From Nageia nagi (taxonomy: Eukaryota; Pinophyta): 64,000 nucleotides of DNA. Position 1 is the first letter of the stretch, and each line of letters opens with the position of its first letter. The notes under the pieces were generated by a model that made no database searches, was not told where the DNA came from, and worked only from the letters and a program-made list of their open reading frames with translations. The stretch covers positions 202,368,001-202,432,000 of the forward strand of contig JBITNC010000001.1 in the NCBI GenBank assembly GCA_050084985.1. The letters run 5' to 3'. Positions 12,219-23,740 of this stretch are shown one piece after another. The position numbers were made by a program, and so were the translations under genes.

Positions 12219-12913
12219 TGGAAGGGTTATACATGATAAATCATGACATGATATAAAATCCTTGTTAGGTGGTAAATATATTTGGTATTATTAATTGATG
12301 TTTTGTAACATCATCTATTATATCTAGATTTTGTTATACTCTTAATACTGCATTCTTGTGATCTTTGGATTCATCTTGTGCAAGCAACCTAGCTTGGGAG
12401 AGGACTAATCGATGATCACCAAAGGCTTTTATAGATACTATGAGGAATTTTAAGCAAAAACTCTCAACATTGAGTGAAAGAGCTCCACAAAGGATAGGTT
12501 TAGTGGTCCCATTTTTAGGAATAGTTTTTCATCAATCTCCTTAGGTTAGTTTTTGCCTACAATCTTCATAACAAGTAAAGTAATACATTTGTATATTCAT
12601 TTGAATCCAATTTTGATAGGTTAAAGTTAATTGAATATTTTTTATCATGATCATTTTCATATTAAATTACCTTAGTTAGTAATAGGGTTGTGATATCTAA
12701 ATTCCTCTATTATTGGTTGTAATTCAATATTTAATTAACACTAATATTAAAATAATTAATCTTCAAAATGCATTACTAGCTAGAATCAAAATCAAAACCA
12801 AGATAGTACTATGGGTTCAAACCGTGGATTATGGGAGAATCCCCTTAAAATGTAGATAACATAGGGAGAAGAGTCACCTTGCCTCTTAATGCCTCTCCAA
12901 ACCTAAAAATAGG

Positions 12914-13327
12914 TGTAATTTTTGTAAAAAAGAAGGACATGAGCTCAAATATTGCCCTAATAGGAAATCAAGTCATGAAATAATGAAAAAGGGGAAACAA
13001 ATAGGAAGACACTTAGAAAATGTGGAATATATGGAGGCTCATTGGAATGATTTAGAAATCCTAAATGAGCAGCATCAAATTCAAGAGAATACCATGGGAA
13101 AGGGAATAAAGATTGAAGCAAACCAAAAAGAGGGTATGAGGTTTGCTTCTCCTCCTAAAGGTATAATGATTACTAGTGAGAAAAAGAATACTTATCCATA
13201 TTATAGTGAAATACTAAGGAAGAACCTAATAAGTAGCTCACCAATAGCAATCCTAGACTCTCAAAAAGTGGTAGTAGTCCTAGTAAGAGTGGAAAATAAT
13301 GATAAAATTGAAAATATTACATTATAA
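12914..13327 (+). pseudogene. LINE ORF1 C-terminal part with CCHC knuckle
   Basis: The segment CNFCKKEGHELKYC (12914-12955) is a perfect C-x2-C-x4-H-x4-C zinc knuckle. The frame stays open from there through a Lys/Glu-rich tail to the stop at 13325. In plant L1 elements ORF1 is the nucleic-acid-binding protein of the RNP and the knuckle lies near its C-terminus. The upstream RNA-binding domain is too decayed to follow. ORF2 follows in the same orientation. I am fairly sure of the assignment from the knuckle and its position. Confidence 0.7.
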
Positions 13328-13599
13328 GAGGACTATTTTAAGGAAGAATCTCTAGAAGTGCACCAAGAAATGGTCCAAAGAGAAATAAGATCAATAATAA
13401 AAGGAATAAAAACATAGGAGAGTAAGATAATGATTTTTGGAACATAAAACTAGTAGAAAATGAAAGAATAGTAGTTAAAGTTGGAAGAGAAGGCCTCTAA
13501 GGGGGGAAGGAAATAACTTGAATAAAAATGAAGGGGTAAACACTCTAGAGTAAGGTGTAGGTAGGAATACCACCAATAAAAAAGCATAGATGATTATCC

Positions 13600-16500
13600 T
13601 AAGCTAGAATTTGAAGGGCTACAACTTCCTTGGAAAATAAAAAGTTGTAAGAAATATGATCTCGTAACATAAACTAGACATTCTTATTTTGTAAGAAATA
13701 AAAGTCAAAGGAGATAGATAAGAAAAATTAAGGATGCAAATATGGAGGAAATCCAACATGGTCTCCAGTGATGCCATAGGAAGATTAGAAGGTTTGGCTC
13801 TTTTATGGAATCCAAACACTATCTTAGCATAGAAGATTGCTTTTGATAGTAACAGATGCCTCTTGATCAAGATAAGTAGTAAAATCAATACCTTTAATTT
13901 TATTCTCTCAAATATTTATGTTCCAAATAAAATGGTGGATAGAATAACTTTTTGGGGCTCTTTGAAATCCCATAGAGCTAGTTTTAATGAGCCATGGGTG
14001 ATTGTAGGTGATTTGAACTCACCTCTTTGCCTAGAAGAAAAGATCGGATGTACTTTGAACCTCACTCAAAGTATTTTAGATCTAAGATATTTCCTAAATT
14101 AGACAAATATGATTGACCTAAACCTTAAATGAAGTAGATTCACATGGTCAAATAGGTAATGTGAAAGGAAATTCATACAAAGAAGATTGTACTAGATAGT
14201 GGTGTCAAATGATTAGTTAGATAAATATAAAAATTTTGATCTGATATTGCTTCCTAGGATTACTTTAGACCATAAACCTCTAAAGTTATTTATGGAAGGA
14301 AGCAAGATGAAAAATTCCCCCTTTAAATTTGAATTTATGTGGATGAAACATCTAAACTTCAAACAAAAGCTCAAAGAATGGTGGAACTATAAAACTAAAG
14401 GAAGCTAAATGTATAGACTCTCATAAAAATTTAAATAAAATAAAAGAAGAGTCAAGATATGTAATAAAGAAGTTTTAAGATTATGGAGGAAATGAAAATG
14501 AATATGGAAGGGGAGTTAGAAATGATAGAATAGAAAATATTGAGAGAAGGTAGATCAAAGGAGTTGAATAGGGAAGAGAGAGAGATCTTAGCAAACTACT
14601 ACAACACCCTCTCCTAAGAAGAAAAGCACTAGAAACAAAAATTAAGGATGTTTGAAAGAAGGGGATAGGAGCACATTTTTTTTCAAAATGACCACCTTCC
14701 AAATAAGAAGTACAAACAAAATTTATGAGATGAGGAAAACAAATGGTTAAACTACCCAAAATGAAGAGGAGATAAAGGAGGAACTAGAAAGTTTCTATAA
14801 TGAACTCCTTTAAAAGGACCAATAGAAGAATAAAAAGGCTATGGATAGACTATTATAGATTATTTCTCAATTAGTAACATCATAAATGAATGAGAACCTA
14901 TCTAAGTAGACCTCTAAAGAACAATTTCAAAAAGCTTTATTCCTTATGAATAAGGACAAAGCACCAAGACCAGATGATTTCCAAGCAAGATTTTTCTAAG
15001 CAAACTAGAAGATAGTAGGGTTGAACCTAATGGAAGTAGTCACTAAATTCTTCAAAAGAGGTAAGCTCTTGAAAACTTGGAATACTACTTTCCTAGTTCT
15101 AGCACCAAAATAGAATGTAACAAAAGAGCTAAAGAACTTCATACCTATTAGCATTTGTAATGTGACCTACAAAGTAATAAACAAAATCATGGTAAAAAGA
15201 ATAAAAAGTATGCTCCTAGAATTGACTTCCAAGGAATAAAATAGATTAGTAAAGGGAAGAATTATCATGTATGGGATTATTATGATGCATGAAATACTGT
15301 ACTCTCTAAAAGAAAAGAAAGAAGAAGTAATATTTCTCAAACTTGATATGGAAAAAGCTTATGATAGGGTCAGTTAGGACTTCCTAGAAGAAATTCTAAA
15401 CAAGTTTGGGTTTGGAGAATCCTATAGAGGTTGGATAAGAGAATGCATAACAACCCCCAAATTCTCTATTATGATCAATGGAGAACCAATTGGTTTTTTT
15501 GCACATAAAGAGGACTAAGAAAAGGAGACCCTATCACCATATATGTTTATCATTATGGCAAAAGCACTAGGTAGAGAAATCCATAAGGAATAGGAATTAT
15601 GACATGTCAAAGGAATCAAAGTAGCTAAGAGAGTAACAACTATTATCCATCATCATAATTCTAGTTGGAGTAGCTTGAGAAAAAGAGGCCAAAATATTTA
15701 AAAAATCTTAAGATATTATGAAAAAGCTTCACATAAAAGAATCAACATCCAAAAAATAATACTCTTATTTTTGAATACCTTGTATAGTAAACAAAGAAAG
15801 ATAGAAAAGATCTTTGGATGCATAATTGATAACCTCCCAACAAAGTACTTAGGAATGCCTTTGTTTGTGGGTAGACTTACTAAGGATAATTGAGATAAGG
15901 TTATGAGTAAGATTAACTTGAAACTGGAAGGATGGAAAAGTAAGATGCTAACTTATGTAGCTAGAACCTTTCTTATCAAAATGACTATCTAAAGCATTCC
16001 CATCTATAGCATGATGATCTTTAATATGCTATAATCTATTGTTAAGAAGATAGACACTACCTACAAGAATTTTCTATGGGCTAGAGATGAATATAGAAAA
16101 AAAATTTCACTTGTGGCCTAGAATTTCCTATGCAAGGAAAAAGGCAAAGGTGGCATTGGCCTAAGAAAAATGAAACATCTAAACTTTGCACTTAGATTAA
16201 AGATGGCTTAGAAATTGAAAACAAATGAGAATAGAGTATAGATTAAGGTTTAGAAGGCCAAATATCTCAATACCCACAACCACTTCCTTAGACTTGTAAA
16301 CTCGCATTATGGATATTCTTTTTGAAATGGTATAATCAAACTTAGATACTAGCTAGGAGAGAATGTTAAGTGGGAAATTAGAGAAGGCAATAATACTTTC
16401 TTTTGGTAGGATAATTCAATTAGAGAGACACCACTAGTTTATTTTAAAGCTTTGCAAAAAGGCATACCATGGTTTAAAAGAAATAAGGGAGAGAAAGCTA

Positions 16501-17200
16501 GTGATTACTTCTCCATAAGAGAAGGGTGGCATTTCAAGGAGAATCCTATGGAGGATATGAGAAATAATATTGCAACACTTAAAGAATGATTGAGAGCAAA
16601 AAAGGAAGAAATAATAGGAAAATAAGATACATCAAAATGGATGATTTTACAATATAAAAGATGTTATTAAATAACTTTTAGATGAAAATGATAAGGAAGA
16701 TAAAGTGATTTGGAAAAAAGTATGGACTGGAAGGCTCATTCCAAAAATCAATTTCTTCAAATGGATTCTAGCCTATAATAAGCTAACCACCATAGATAAA
16801 CTAAACAAAAAAGTTATGCTCCTACCTAATAGATGTTATCTATGCAAAGAATAAGAGGAATCACTAAATCATATATTTCTACACTACCCCTTTGCAACAA
16901 GGATTTGGAACAAAATAAGAGCACATACCTTTTATCAAGGTATGCTAGTAGAAATAGCCAATTAGTATATAGTGCAATGGACTCCCATGCAATACAATAA
17001 ACATAATAAAATGGCTTGGTATTTTATTCTTTCCCACACATTCTAGAAACTCTAAAATGAGTGTAATGAAAGAGCCTTCAATGATACAAAAAGAAACCCA
17101 AAAGAAGTTTACAAGATTCTAGTAATGAGAGCAGAAGAGAATTTTAACACTTGCATAAGGAAGAAGTATAATCAAAATAATAGTAGGAATAAGGAGGAGG
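13600..17200 (+). pseudogene. LINE ORF2: endonuclease, reverse transcriptase, zf-RVT
   Basis: The endonuclease shows WVIVGDLNSPLC near 13997-14030 (family: GDFN with catalytic D and N) and LDHKPL near 14270. The RT shows KDKAPRPDDFQ near 14950 (family GPDGF), then FLKLDMEKAYDRVS at 15333-15374 with the first catalytic Asp. It also shows LPTKYLGMPL near 15840 and LEGWKSKMLT near 15925. The FADD box expected near 15650 is missing: the frame runs through HHHN straight into the ILVGVA that should follow the box, so a short deletion removed the two catalytic Asp. A Cys/His segment RCYLCKE with ESLNHIFLHY at about 16.83-16.9 kb is the zf-RVT domain. Many TAG/TGA codons stand at expected W or Q positions. 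The protein made target-primed cDNA; this copy is dead. Confidence 0.82.
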
Positions 17201-17639
17201 TTGGGCAAGAAATAGAGGTGCTCTTTCAAAATTTGGAAACCTAATTCAATGAGGGCCTATTAAATGATGATGTAACTCAAATCTCTTAACACCTTAATGA
17301 CCTATTACCTTGGAAAACACTTTTCATGCCATGTAGTATAATGTCTTCTAGAATGTACTTAGCTTAAATGCCAAATTTGTCAATACTATCATGTGTATTA
17401 GTGCCAATAGATCCTTACCTCTTTTAGTCAAGTTTTCCAAATTTGAATATCCCTAGCTAGTAAAGCTCCTTCATCTAGGAAGTGGAGAACATGGAAATCT
17501 ATGTCTTCATATAATAATCCTAAGCTAATTCTCTAAACTCCTAACCTATCAAAACTAGAGGAGATCTAGATGTCATATTAGAGCTCAAAATTGACCCAAA
17601 TGATCGATGCCATGAGTTAAACATGTGAAACTATGAGGT

Positions 17640-19860
17640 AAATTCTAGAGCATTATTTTTAAGGGTGGAGAGAAGGTTGATTCCCAAGCACTTTGTAAAA
17701 AAATTAATCTCCTTAGAAAGAAGTAGAGAACCCAACTTAGAAATTCATAGGTATAGAGGAAGGGAGTAGTTGGGGCTTGAGTGGTGAATATGGGGGAGAC
17801 TTGGTGAGGGTTGAACCATCATCTACAAAGGAATTTAAGAGTAATTTTCTTATCTAGAATATTATCTATGAAGGAGGGCTATAAAGATTCATCAATTCAT
17901 GTAGAGGGCATGATGATGAGACCTCTCTATGGTGAAGTCCTAGGATAATAGAAAATGCATGGTGAATGGGAGAGAAGTAGTGTTTAGCCCTAAAAAAATT
18001 ATGTAGGCTATTTTCTTACCTAACAAAGGGATTCAAATAAGGAGAGAAGGAAAAATTAACAAATTGGATGCCAAGAATAAGATTCTATAGAAGGTGATCA
18101 AGTCTAAGGACCTTGAGAAATACCAAACAAGTGTGGTAAGAGAGTCCATCCCCAAACTATGGGATGATGTAGCTTCAATGTTTATTATGTCATGCTAGAG
18201 GAAAGATACAAAGTCCTTGTAACATCATATTTCTACCTATTGAACCATTTCATATTCCTATACACATAAAAGGTAAATATCCTCTTTTTCATCTTTAATT
18301 CTCTAGCAATGTTAGTTAAAAAAGTGAAATAGGAAATATCTCCTTTGTCCCCACATGGAGTGGTCATTAAATTAGTTGTTGATAGAGCCATGGCTATGAC
18401 TCTTAGAAAAATGCCTAGTTTAAAAGTGATTATAGAAGGGTGAATTTTTGAACCTAAGAGAAAGGCCATTGATAAAGAACAAGAATAGGATAGAATCTCT
18501 AGCTTAGAGCAAAATTAGAAATATCCCAAAACTAGATAGTACTTTATAAGAAGTAAGAGGAAGAGTATGGGAAGCATAGGGAAGAAAATAATGGAAGAAA
18601 AAACCACTTCCAATAAAGAAACAAAAGATAAATATTCACAAAGCAAGCCACAAAGTGAGTCTTAAGAGGAGGCTAAAGTAGTTGATACCCTCATGACCAT
18701 TGGAGCCAAATGGGGCACAAAAGGAGGTAAAATTAGGACCAATAACAAGAAAGGAAAGGTGATTATAGCCCTTAAAAGAAAGAAATTTATATGAAAGTGT
18801 AAGGGCCAAGTAAAAATCAAAGTAAAGGATATGGAAAGAAGGAAACTTAGCTCAATTACAAAGCCACCCAAATAATAAGAACCAAGGAGAAGTAATTGAC
18901 TCAAGAGAAAGCTAATGCAAGAGAAGGAACCATCGAGTGAGGAAGGGTTAGGAGGAGGAGGATGCATAGAAGTAGGAAAAGAAAAGGAGATGAATGTAAA
19001 ACCTCAAGAAGATTAGGTGGCTTTCCAAAAAGTTTTAGAACATATGGAACCTCCAAATATGGGTGAGACCTCTCCTAGCCTAGTGGATAGTATTTCCTAG
19101 GAGAGCCCCATGGATGCTATTCATATAATCACACTCCTTTATGCATATAAGAACCCCATGGGTGATACCTCTCCTAGCTTTATGGCCATTATTTCCTAGG
19201 AGAGGCCCATGGATGCTATTCATATAATTACACTCCTTTATGTGTTTAAGAAGAGAAACTTCTCTTTGATGAGGAGGAGCAAAGAAAATATGCAAGGAGA
19301 TTGTAGCAATCAAAGTGATGGAGGGTGTAAGATAAAAATCCCAAAATAACATAATCAAACTAATAGTCAACAAATGATTTAGGAAGCCCACATAATAAGA
19401 ACCATGAGAATATCTCAAATACTAAGAGGCTTATCCACCCCAACAACTAGGAATATGATATAGAAGAAAGAGTCCTCAAAGAGGAATGAAGTAGAATTTC
19501 TAGGTTTTCAAGTGGTAGAATTGGAAGAGCATAATCTCCCCATCTAGTTCAAGATAAGAAAGATAAATGAGGTAGTAAATACAAGGATACTTGATCTAGC
19601 AAAGCACCTGTAAGATAAGCAAACACAGAGTAGCATAAGAAAATTAGTAGATCAACCCTAAGGAAAACCAAGAAAGGAATCAAAGCTAGATACACCAAAA
19701 ATAACAAAAAAAAAGAACCCTCAATAGGGTTTAAGAGAGTAATGAGCCTATAGTTACATAAGCAGATGTTGGAAGAGGAAAGAATAAAAAAAGGGGCTAG
19801 AAGTAATAAGTACAAGGATATGGGAAAGAACCCAAGCTTGGAAGAAATCCTTCTTCAGAA
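17640..19860 (+). pseudogene. Long purine-rich coding relic, not recognised
   Basis: Plus-strand frames can be chained for about 2.2 kb, with stops mostly where Q or W codons would give TAG/TAA, and with frameshifts. Readable parts include a segment with LPNKGIQIRREGKINKLDA near 18020 and one with KYQTSVVRESIPKLWDD near 18120. A leucine-rich region follows at about 18.23-18.47 kb, then a Lys/Glu-rich tail with a 33-residue tandem repeat at 19.06-19.26 kb. I cannot assign a family. It may be the ORF1 or gag of an unfamiliar element, or a captured plant gene. The region 17.26-17.64 kb before it shows nothing clear. The open frames on the opposite strand are shadows of its purine bias. Confidence 0.35.
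19061..19258 (+). repeat. 99-bp tandem duplication, in frame with the relic
   Basis: The unit beginning GGGTGAGACCTCTCCTAG at 19061 repeats from 19160 with about 85-90% identity by eye. The period is 3 x 33 and both copies read the same way (GDTSPS ... SPMDAIHIITLLYAYK), so it arose while, or as if, the frame was coding. Confidence 0.75.
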
Positions 19861-19869
19861 GACCTACAC

Positions 19870-20230
19870 CCATTTTTATAAGAATGCTTATATATATATG
19901 AATTAGTTTAGAGGTCTTTAAAATTTATCTTTTATTTTTTAATTCTCATATTGATAAATAAATAGTTTTGACACTCCTAGTATATATGAAGGGGTAGTAT
20001 CTTTTGAAAAGACAAAGATAGAATCTAATAGATGGAATTTTGCTCACTTTTTGTGTTATATATGTATACAATAACTAAGTATATCCTATAGGAATAGTAG
20101 TAAGAAGAATGTAGCATTCAAAATTATGCTCTTAATTTTAGATAGATATTTTGTAAAGGTTTTGGAAGTCCCTTATAAACTTCACCTTTTTTTATTAATA
20201 CAAAATTTACCTATTAATAAAAAAATATTA
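19870..20230 (+). other. LINE-like 3' untranslated tail
   Basis: The segment ends CACCTTTTTTTATTAATACAA, then TTTACCTATTAATAAAAAAA at about 20206-20225, an arrangement typical of plant LINE 3' ends. It could terminate the LINE at 12.77 kb or a second truncated one containing the 17.6-19.9 kb relic. I saw no clear target-site duplication. Confidence 0.4.
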
Positions 20231-20246
20231 AAATAATTAATATTAT

Positions 20247-20266
20247 TTTTAGTGTTAACACTAAAA
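20247..20266. repeat. Perfect 20-bp palindrome at the CACTA border
   Basis: TTTTAGTGTTAACACTAAAA is self-complementary. Its right half starts CACTAAAA, the expected first bases of a CACTA element, and the transposase gene starts 290 bp further on in the same orientation. Two subterminal repeats of ATTATGATGTAT(A/G) follow at about 20266 and 20330. Confidence 0.7.
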
Positions 20267-20547
20267 TTATGATGTATATATGGATGTATGTATGGATATA
20301 TCAAATTCATATATCAACTTGTTACTAATATTATGATGTATGTGTGGATTTATTTTATTGAGTATAGGCATATCAAAATACAATAAATAGATAGGACCAC
20401 TTAAGTATAATATCTTATGTATCAATTTTGCATCAAAGAAATATAGATAGGGTAAGAAGTCAATAACTACATAAATTATTAAGTGATGAGGCATATGTAA
20501 CTATCATGATGTACCCAAACCTAACATCTTATATCAATGTAACTATC

Positions 20548-22630
20548 ATGGATTCAAATAGTAATAATGATGACATAGAGAATAATTCTCATGAGGAATA
20601 AAATGCATTGAATAATTTTCTTGTGTCAATCTATCCAAATATAAATGAAAATCAACATGATGATGTAGACATGAATGATACTTCTCATACATATGATGAT
20701 GTAAGATATGGTAAGGTTGAAAATGATAGCATGCATAGTTCTTTTAAAACCCCTTTATATGAAGGAGAATGCTTATCTAAGTTATTGATGAGCCTGCTTT
20801 TAATGAATTTAAAATCTAAATATGGATGGTTAAATACAAGTTTCATTGATCTTTTGAAGTATGTAATTTTTTTATTTTATAATATAAATTAGTATTTTTT
20901 CAATATTATTTAATATTTGGATAATAATTTTATTTATTTGTGTGGTATTATAGGTTTCTTAAAGATAAGGTGTTTACAAAGGATAATGTCACCCCTCCTT
21001 CATACAAAAAAACACAAAATTTTTAACGATGTAGAGGTAGAGTATCATTCATACAATGCATGTATTAATGATTATATTTTTTATAAATAATCATATAAAA
21101 ATTAAGTATATATCCAAAGTATGGTGTAAATATATACAATTTAGGAATGACATGGAATAATATTCCTCAAAATATTATTCATTATATACTAATCATTCCT
21201 AGGTTCATAAGAAGATTTTGATATCAGTCGATTGCATAATATATAGATTTACATACAAACAATAGAAGTGAAGAAGGTGTATTATGCATTATTGCATATA
21301 GTATAACAATAAAACATATAGAAAATATGCAGCCTACTAAATTTCATGATGAACCTAAGAGTGTTAAATTGGGTTTAGCAATTTATGGTGTCAATCCATT
21401 TTTCATACAATAATCTAGTTATTCATTTTGACCTATTGTTATAATCTATTATAACATACCTCCATGGATGTTTACAAAACATAACATTTGATGTTGACTC
21501 TTATAGTCCCTAGAAAACATCAAGTGAAAAATATGGATGTCCACCTTGTTGCATTAATTGATGAATTGGTGCTATTATAGAATGGAATTTAGATGATTGA
21601 TATCAGTAGGCATATCCAATAGACATCATTCACATTATACATTAGTATACTATGTTGGACTATACATGACTATGTAAGACTTACTATTTGTTAAGATATG
21701 GATATATACAATATTTATTACATGTGCCATGCTTATAAAATTAGATATATTGTAAATATTTGATTTTATTTTATCAAATGATAATATTCTCTAATAAAAT
21801 TTATAACAAGACTTCATACAAAAGGTTATCATGCTTGTCCATGGTGTGCAAAAAATCTCACATCAAGACATTCAAAACACTTGAAGAAGATGGAATAACT
21901 TGGAAATAAAAAATATTTACCACTGGAACATAATTTTTGAGACATCAAAAAATATTTTAATGGTGAGGTTTATCAAACCTCCTCTCCCAATTACACATCT
22001 CCTATGGATTGATGGGAAAAGTAACAAGTGAAAATAAATGTTGGGATAGAGCATTTGAAGAAACTTTATATGAAGGCCTAGATGATGTTATTATTGATGA
22101 AGATGACTACCTAAAGGTGAAATTTAACAAAATATATCAATATGTTTATTTATTTAAAATATGCATGTTTATAATATTTCAATTTTATTATTTTACCAAT
22201 TAAATGATTAATTTTATGCATATTATCAAGCATTAACAAATTATCAATATTTTATAAACTTTAATATTGGAAGAACTTGTTAGTGGTACATTTAATGGAT
22301 CCTATACATATTAAAAATAATGAAATATCTCTTTTTGTATTAGTATATAACAAATAAAGCATCAAATGGTATTAATGTGAGACATGACTTAGTAGAAACC
22401 AAAACAAAGCATGACTTATGGATCCATCAAAATTTAAATGAAACACCATATATGAAAGATCCCACATGGTTTATGAAAAAACATAAGTTGATATGGTACA
22501 TAAAGTTATTCAAAGAATTAAAACATCAACTTTTTATGAATCATCTTTAAGAAGAGCATTGATTATTGTTGGTCAAATGATAAGAATAAAGTTTCATGAT
22601 TACCATAATATATTAAAGTTATTATAATAT
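20548..22630 (+). pseudogene. CACTA transposase (Transposase_21 type), N-terminal and central part
   Basis: A start codon at 20548 opens an Asp/Asn-rich N-terminus, followed by TPLYEGE...SKLL and LLMNLKSKYGW (20740-20830), a hallmark of plant En/Spm TNP2-like proteins. An intron fits at 20859-20953 (GTATGT ... TATAG), joining LLK to FLKDK. After it come the SYNACINDYIFY stretch (family: small-Cys LYRKE segment), then KSVKLGLAIYGVNPF near 21360, YNIPPWM near 21450 and NMDVHLVALIDEL-like codons near 21530. A CPWC-like knuckle relic lies near 21830, and RHDLVETKTKHDLW and DYHNIL lie at 22380-22620. The transposase would bind and cut element ends. Multiple stops and frameshifts are present. At 22663 it is interrupted by a TIR element. 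Confidence 0.8.
20859..20953 (+). other. Probable intron of the CACTA transposase gene
   Basis: GTATGT at 20859 and TATTATAG ending 20953 give a 95-bp T-rich GT-AG intron. Splicing restores the codon AAG and an uninterrupted conserved stretch across the junction. Confidence 0.6.
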
Positions 22631-22669
22631 TATATTTCTATAGAAATCCTTATATTCATATCAATATTT

Positions 22670-23733
22670 AGGAAAATTTACCAAAATACCCTTATAATTT
22701 ATTGTAATTATGAAAATACCCCTACTTTTTTAATAATTACAAAAATTCCCCTACAACCTTTTTAAAAATATTAAAATTCCATGATCTAGCATCCCTATTG
22801 CAGAGATGATGGGCCCTTTTGGTACACTTGTATCTTGTTTTGGAGTCTCATGTTAGCCTTCATTTGATGAATCATGTGCATATCCTTTAGTTGGAACTCA
22901 TGCCACCCCACCAACCACTCATGTAGCTCTCTTGGATCCTAATGCAAATGTCATCCACTCTCAACATGCATTTGTAAATTCTATTAGTGCCCCTTCCTCT
23001 TAGGATTTGTAGATTACTTCTCATGTTGTACACAAATTCCATCTCCTTATTGAATGTATTCATGGCTAAACACGTATTATATCCCTATTCCCCTCCATGT
23101 TTGATGCCCTCGAAACTTTAAACATGAATTTCTCTCATTCCACCCATACATCATTAGAAGATATAGCTCCCTCCTTTGTAGATGTAACCTCTTCTCATGT
23201 CACTCATGCATATTTTGTAGATGTGAAACCTTTATGTATCATTCATATATATTCTATATATGCAACTTCATTTCTTTTTATACATGCCCATATTGGACAA
23301 ACATCTCCTCCTCTTTCACAATCTAATACACAACCTAGAAACATCTGATCAAGATCTATTTATATGATTGAATACTTTAATTTTGTAATTAATATGAATG
23401 ATCCTCCATCCCCTCAAATAATAAATTCTCTTGAATTATTATATGGAAATGGGGCCAACCCAAAAATCATTTCTATCATTTAATAAAGGGGGAATATTGG
23501 AATGGAGTAGAGAAGGCCCCTTAAGTATCACATACATGCTTTCTATATAATAAGGTTACAATAGGATACTCAATCCCATCACCATTATTTCTTGAATAAT
23601 TACAAAAATACCCATACCACCTTTTTAAAAATATGAAAAATTGGTGTTTGTACTCTTTGAAGGTCAAGCTAATCAAATACTAGATCAAAGCATAGAGAAA
23701 TTATGTGATAGGGATTTTTTGGTAATATTCCCT
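22670..23733. mobile_element. 1.06-kb TIR element inserted in the CACTA gene
   Basis: The ends are AGGAAAATTTACCAAAATAC and, reversed, AGGGAATATTACCAAAAAATC, a terminal inverted repeat of about 20 bp. They are flanked by the 7-bp direct repeat AATATTT (22663-22669 and 23734-23740). Subterminal segments are also inverted and AT-rich (ATTACAAAAATNCCC and CACCTTTTTAAAAATAT near both ends). The interior, about 22.8-23.5 kb, is richer in C and T and has a partly open plus frame (23097-23348, His/Ser/Thr-rich) that I cannot assign. It also has an AAAGGGGGA tract at 23485. No transposase is seen, so it is non-autonomous. Superfamily uncertain (hAT or Mutator-like by TSD length). Confidence 0.65.
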
Positions 23734-23740
23734 AATATTT

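Larger units (their letters stand above)
9530..12700 (+). repeat. Family A repeat, plus-strand copy (possible long solo LTR)
   Basis: This block is repeated in inverse orientation in several segments. 9560-9620 matches the reverse of about 40.8 kb. 9830-10230 matches 40.3-39.9 kb. 10230-10720 matches 38.7-38.0 kb. 11320-11850 matches 35.55-35.0 kb. 11860-12430 matches 25.29-25.09 kb and, from 11970, 43.62-43.15 kb. 12600-12700 matches about 25.0 kb and 43.05 kb. It has a TATAAATA at 12211-12218 inside the conserved part and no coding region. The end part occurs twice in the minus-strand copy, at both its ends, which is what an LTR would do. I therefore suspect a solo LTR of an unclassified LTR element. 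Exact ends were not found. Confidence 0.65.
12770..17260 (+). mobile_element. L1-type LINE, decayed, ORF1 C-terminus plus most of ORF2
   Basis: The order is ORF1 zinc knuckle (12914-12955), then endonuclease (about 13.6-14.3 kb), reverse transcriptase (about 14.9-16.0 kb), C-terminal region (16.0-16.6 kb) and a zf-RVT-like Cys/His segment (about 16.7-17.0 kb), all plus strand. This is the plant L1 layout. It is broken by many stops and some frameshifts. The 5' end with the start of ORF1 is missing or unrecognisable. No poly(A) was found at 17.26 kb, so the true 3' end may be missing, or may be the tail near 20.2 kb. Confidence 0.85.

Noticed and set aside
12808-12822. GGTTCAAACC, resembling a tRNA B box
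   Set aside because: No A box at the right distance upstream and no cloverleaf could be drawn; it is in the LINE ORF1 region.
18662-18967. Minus-strand open frames at 18.2-19.8 kb and at 14.48-14.76 kb
   Set aside because: They are leucine/phenylalanine-rich shadows opposite purine-rich plus-strand coding relics.
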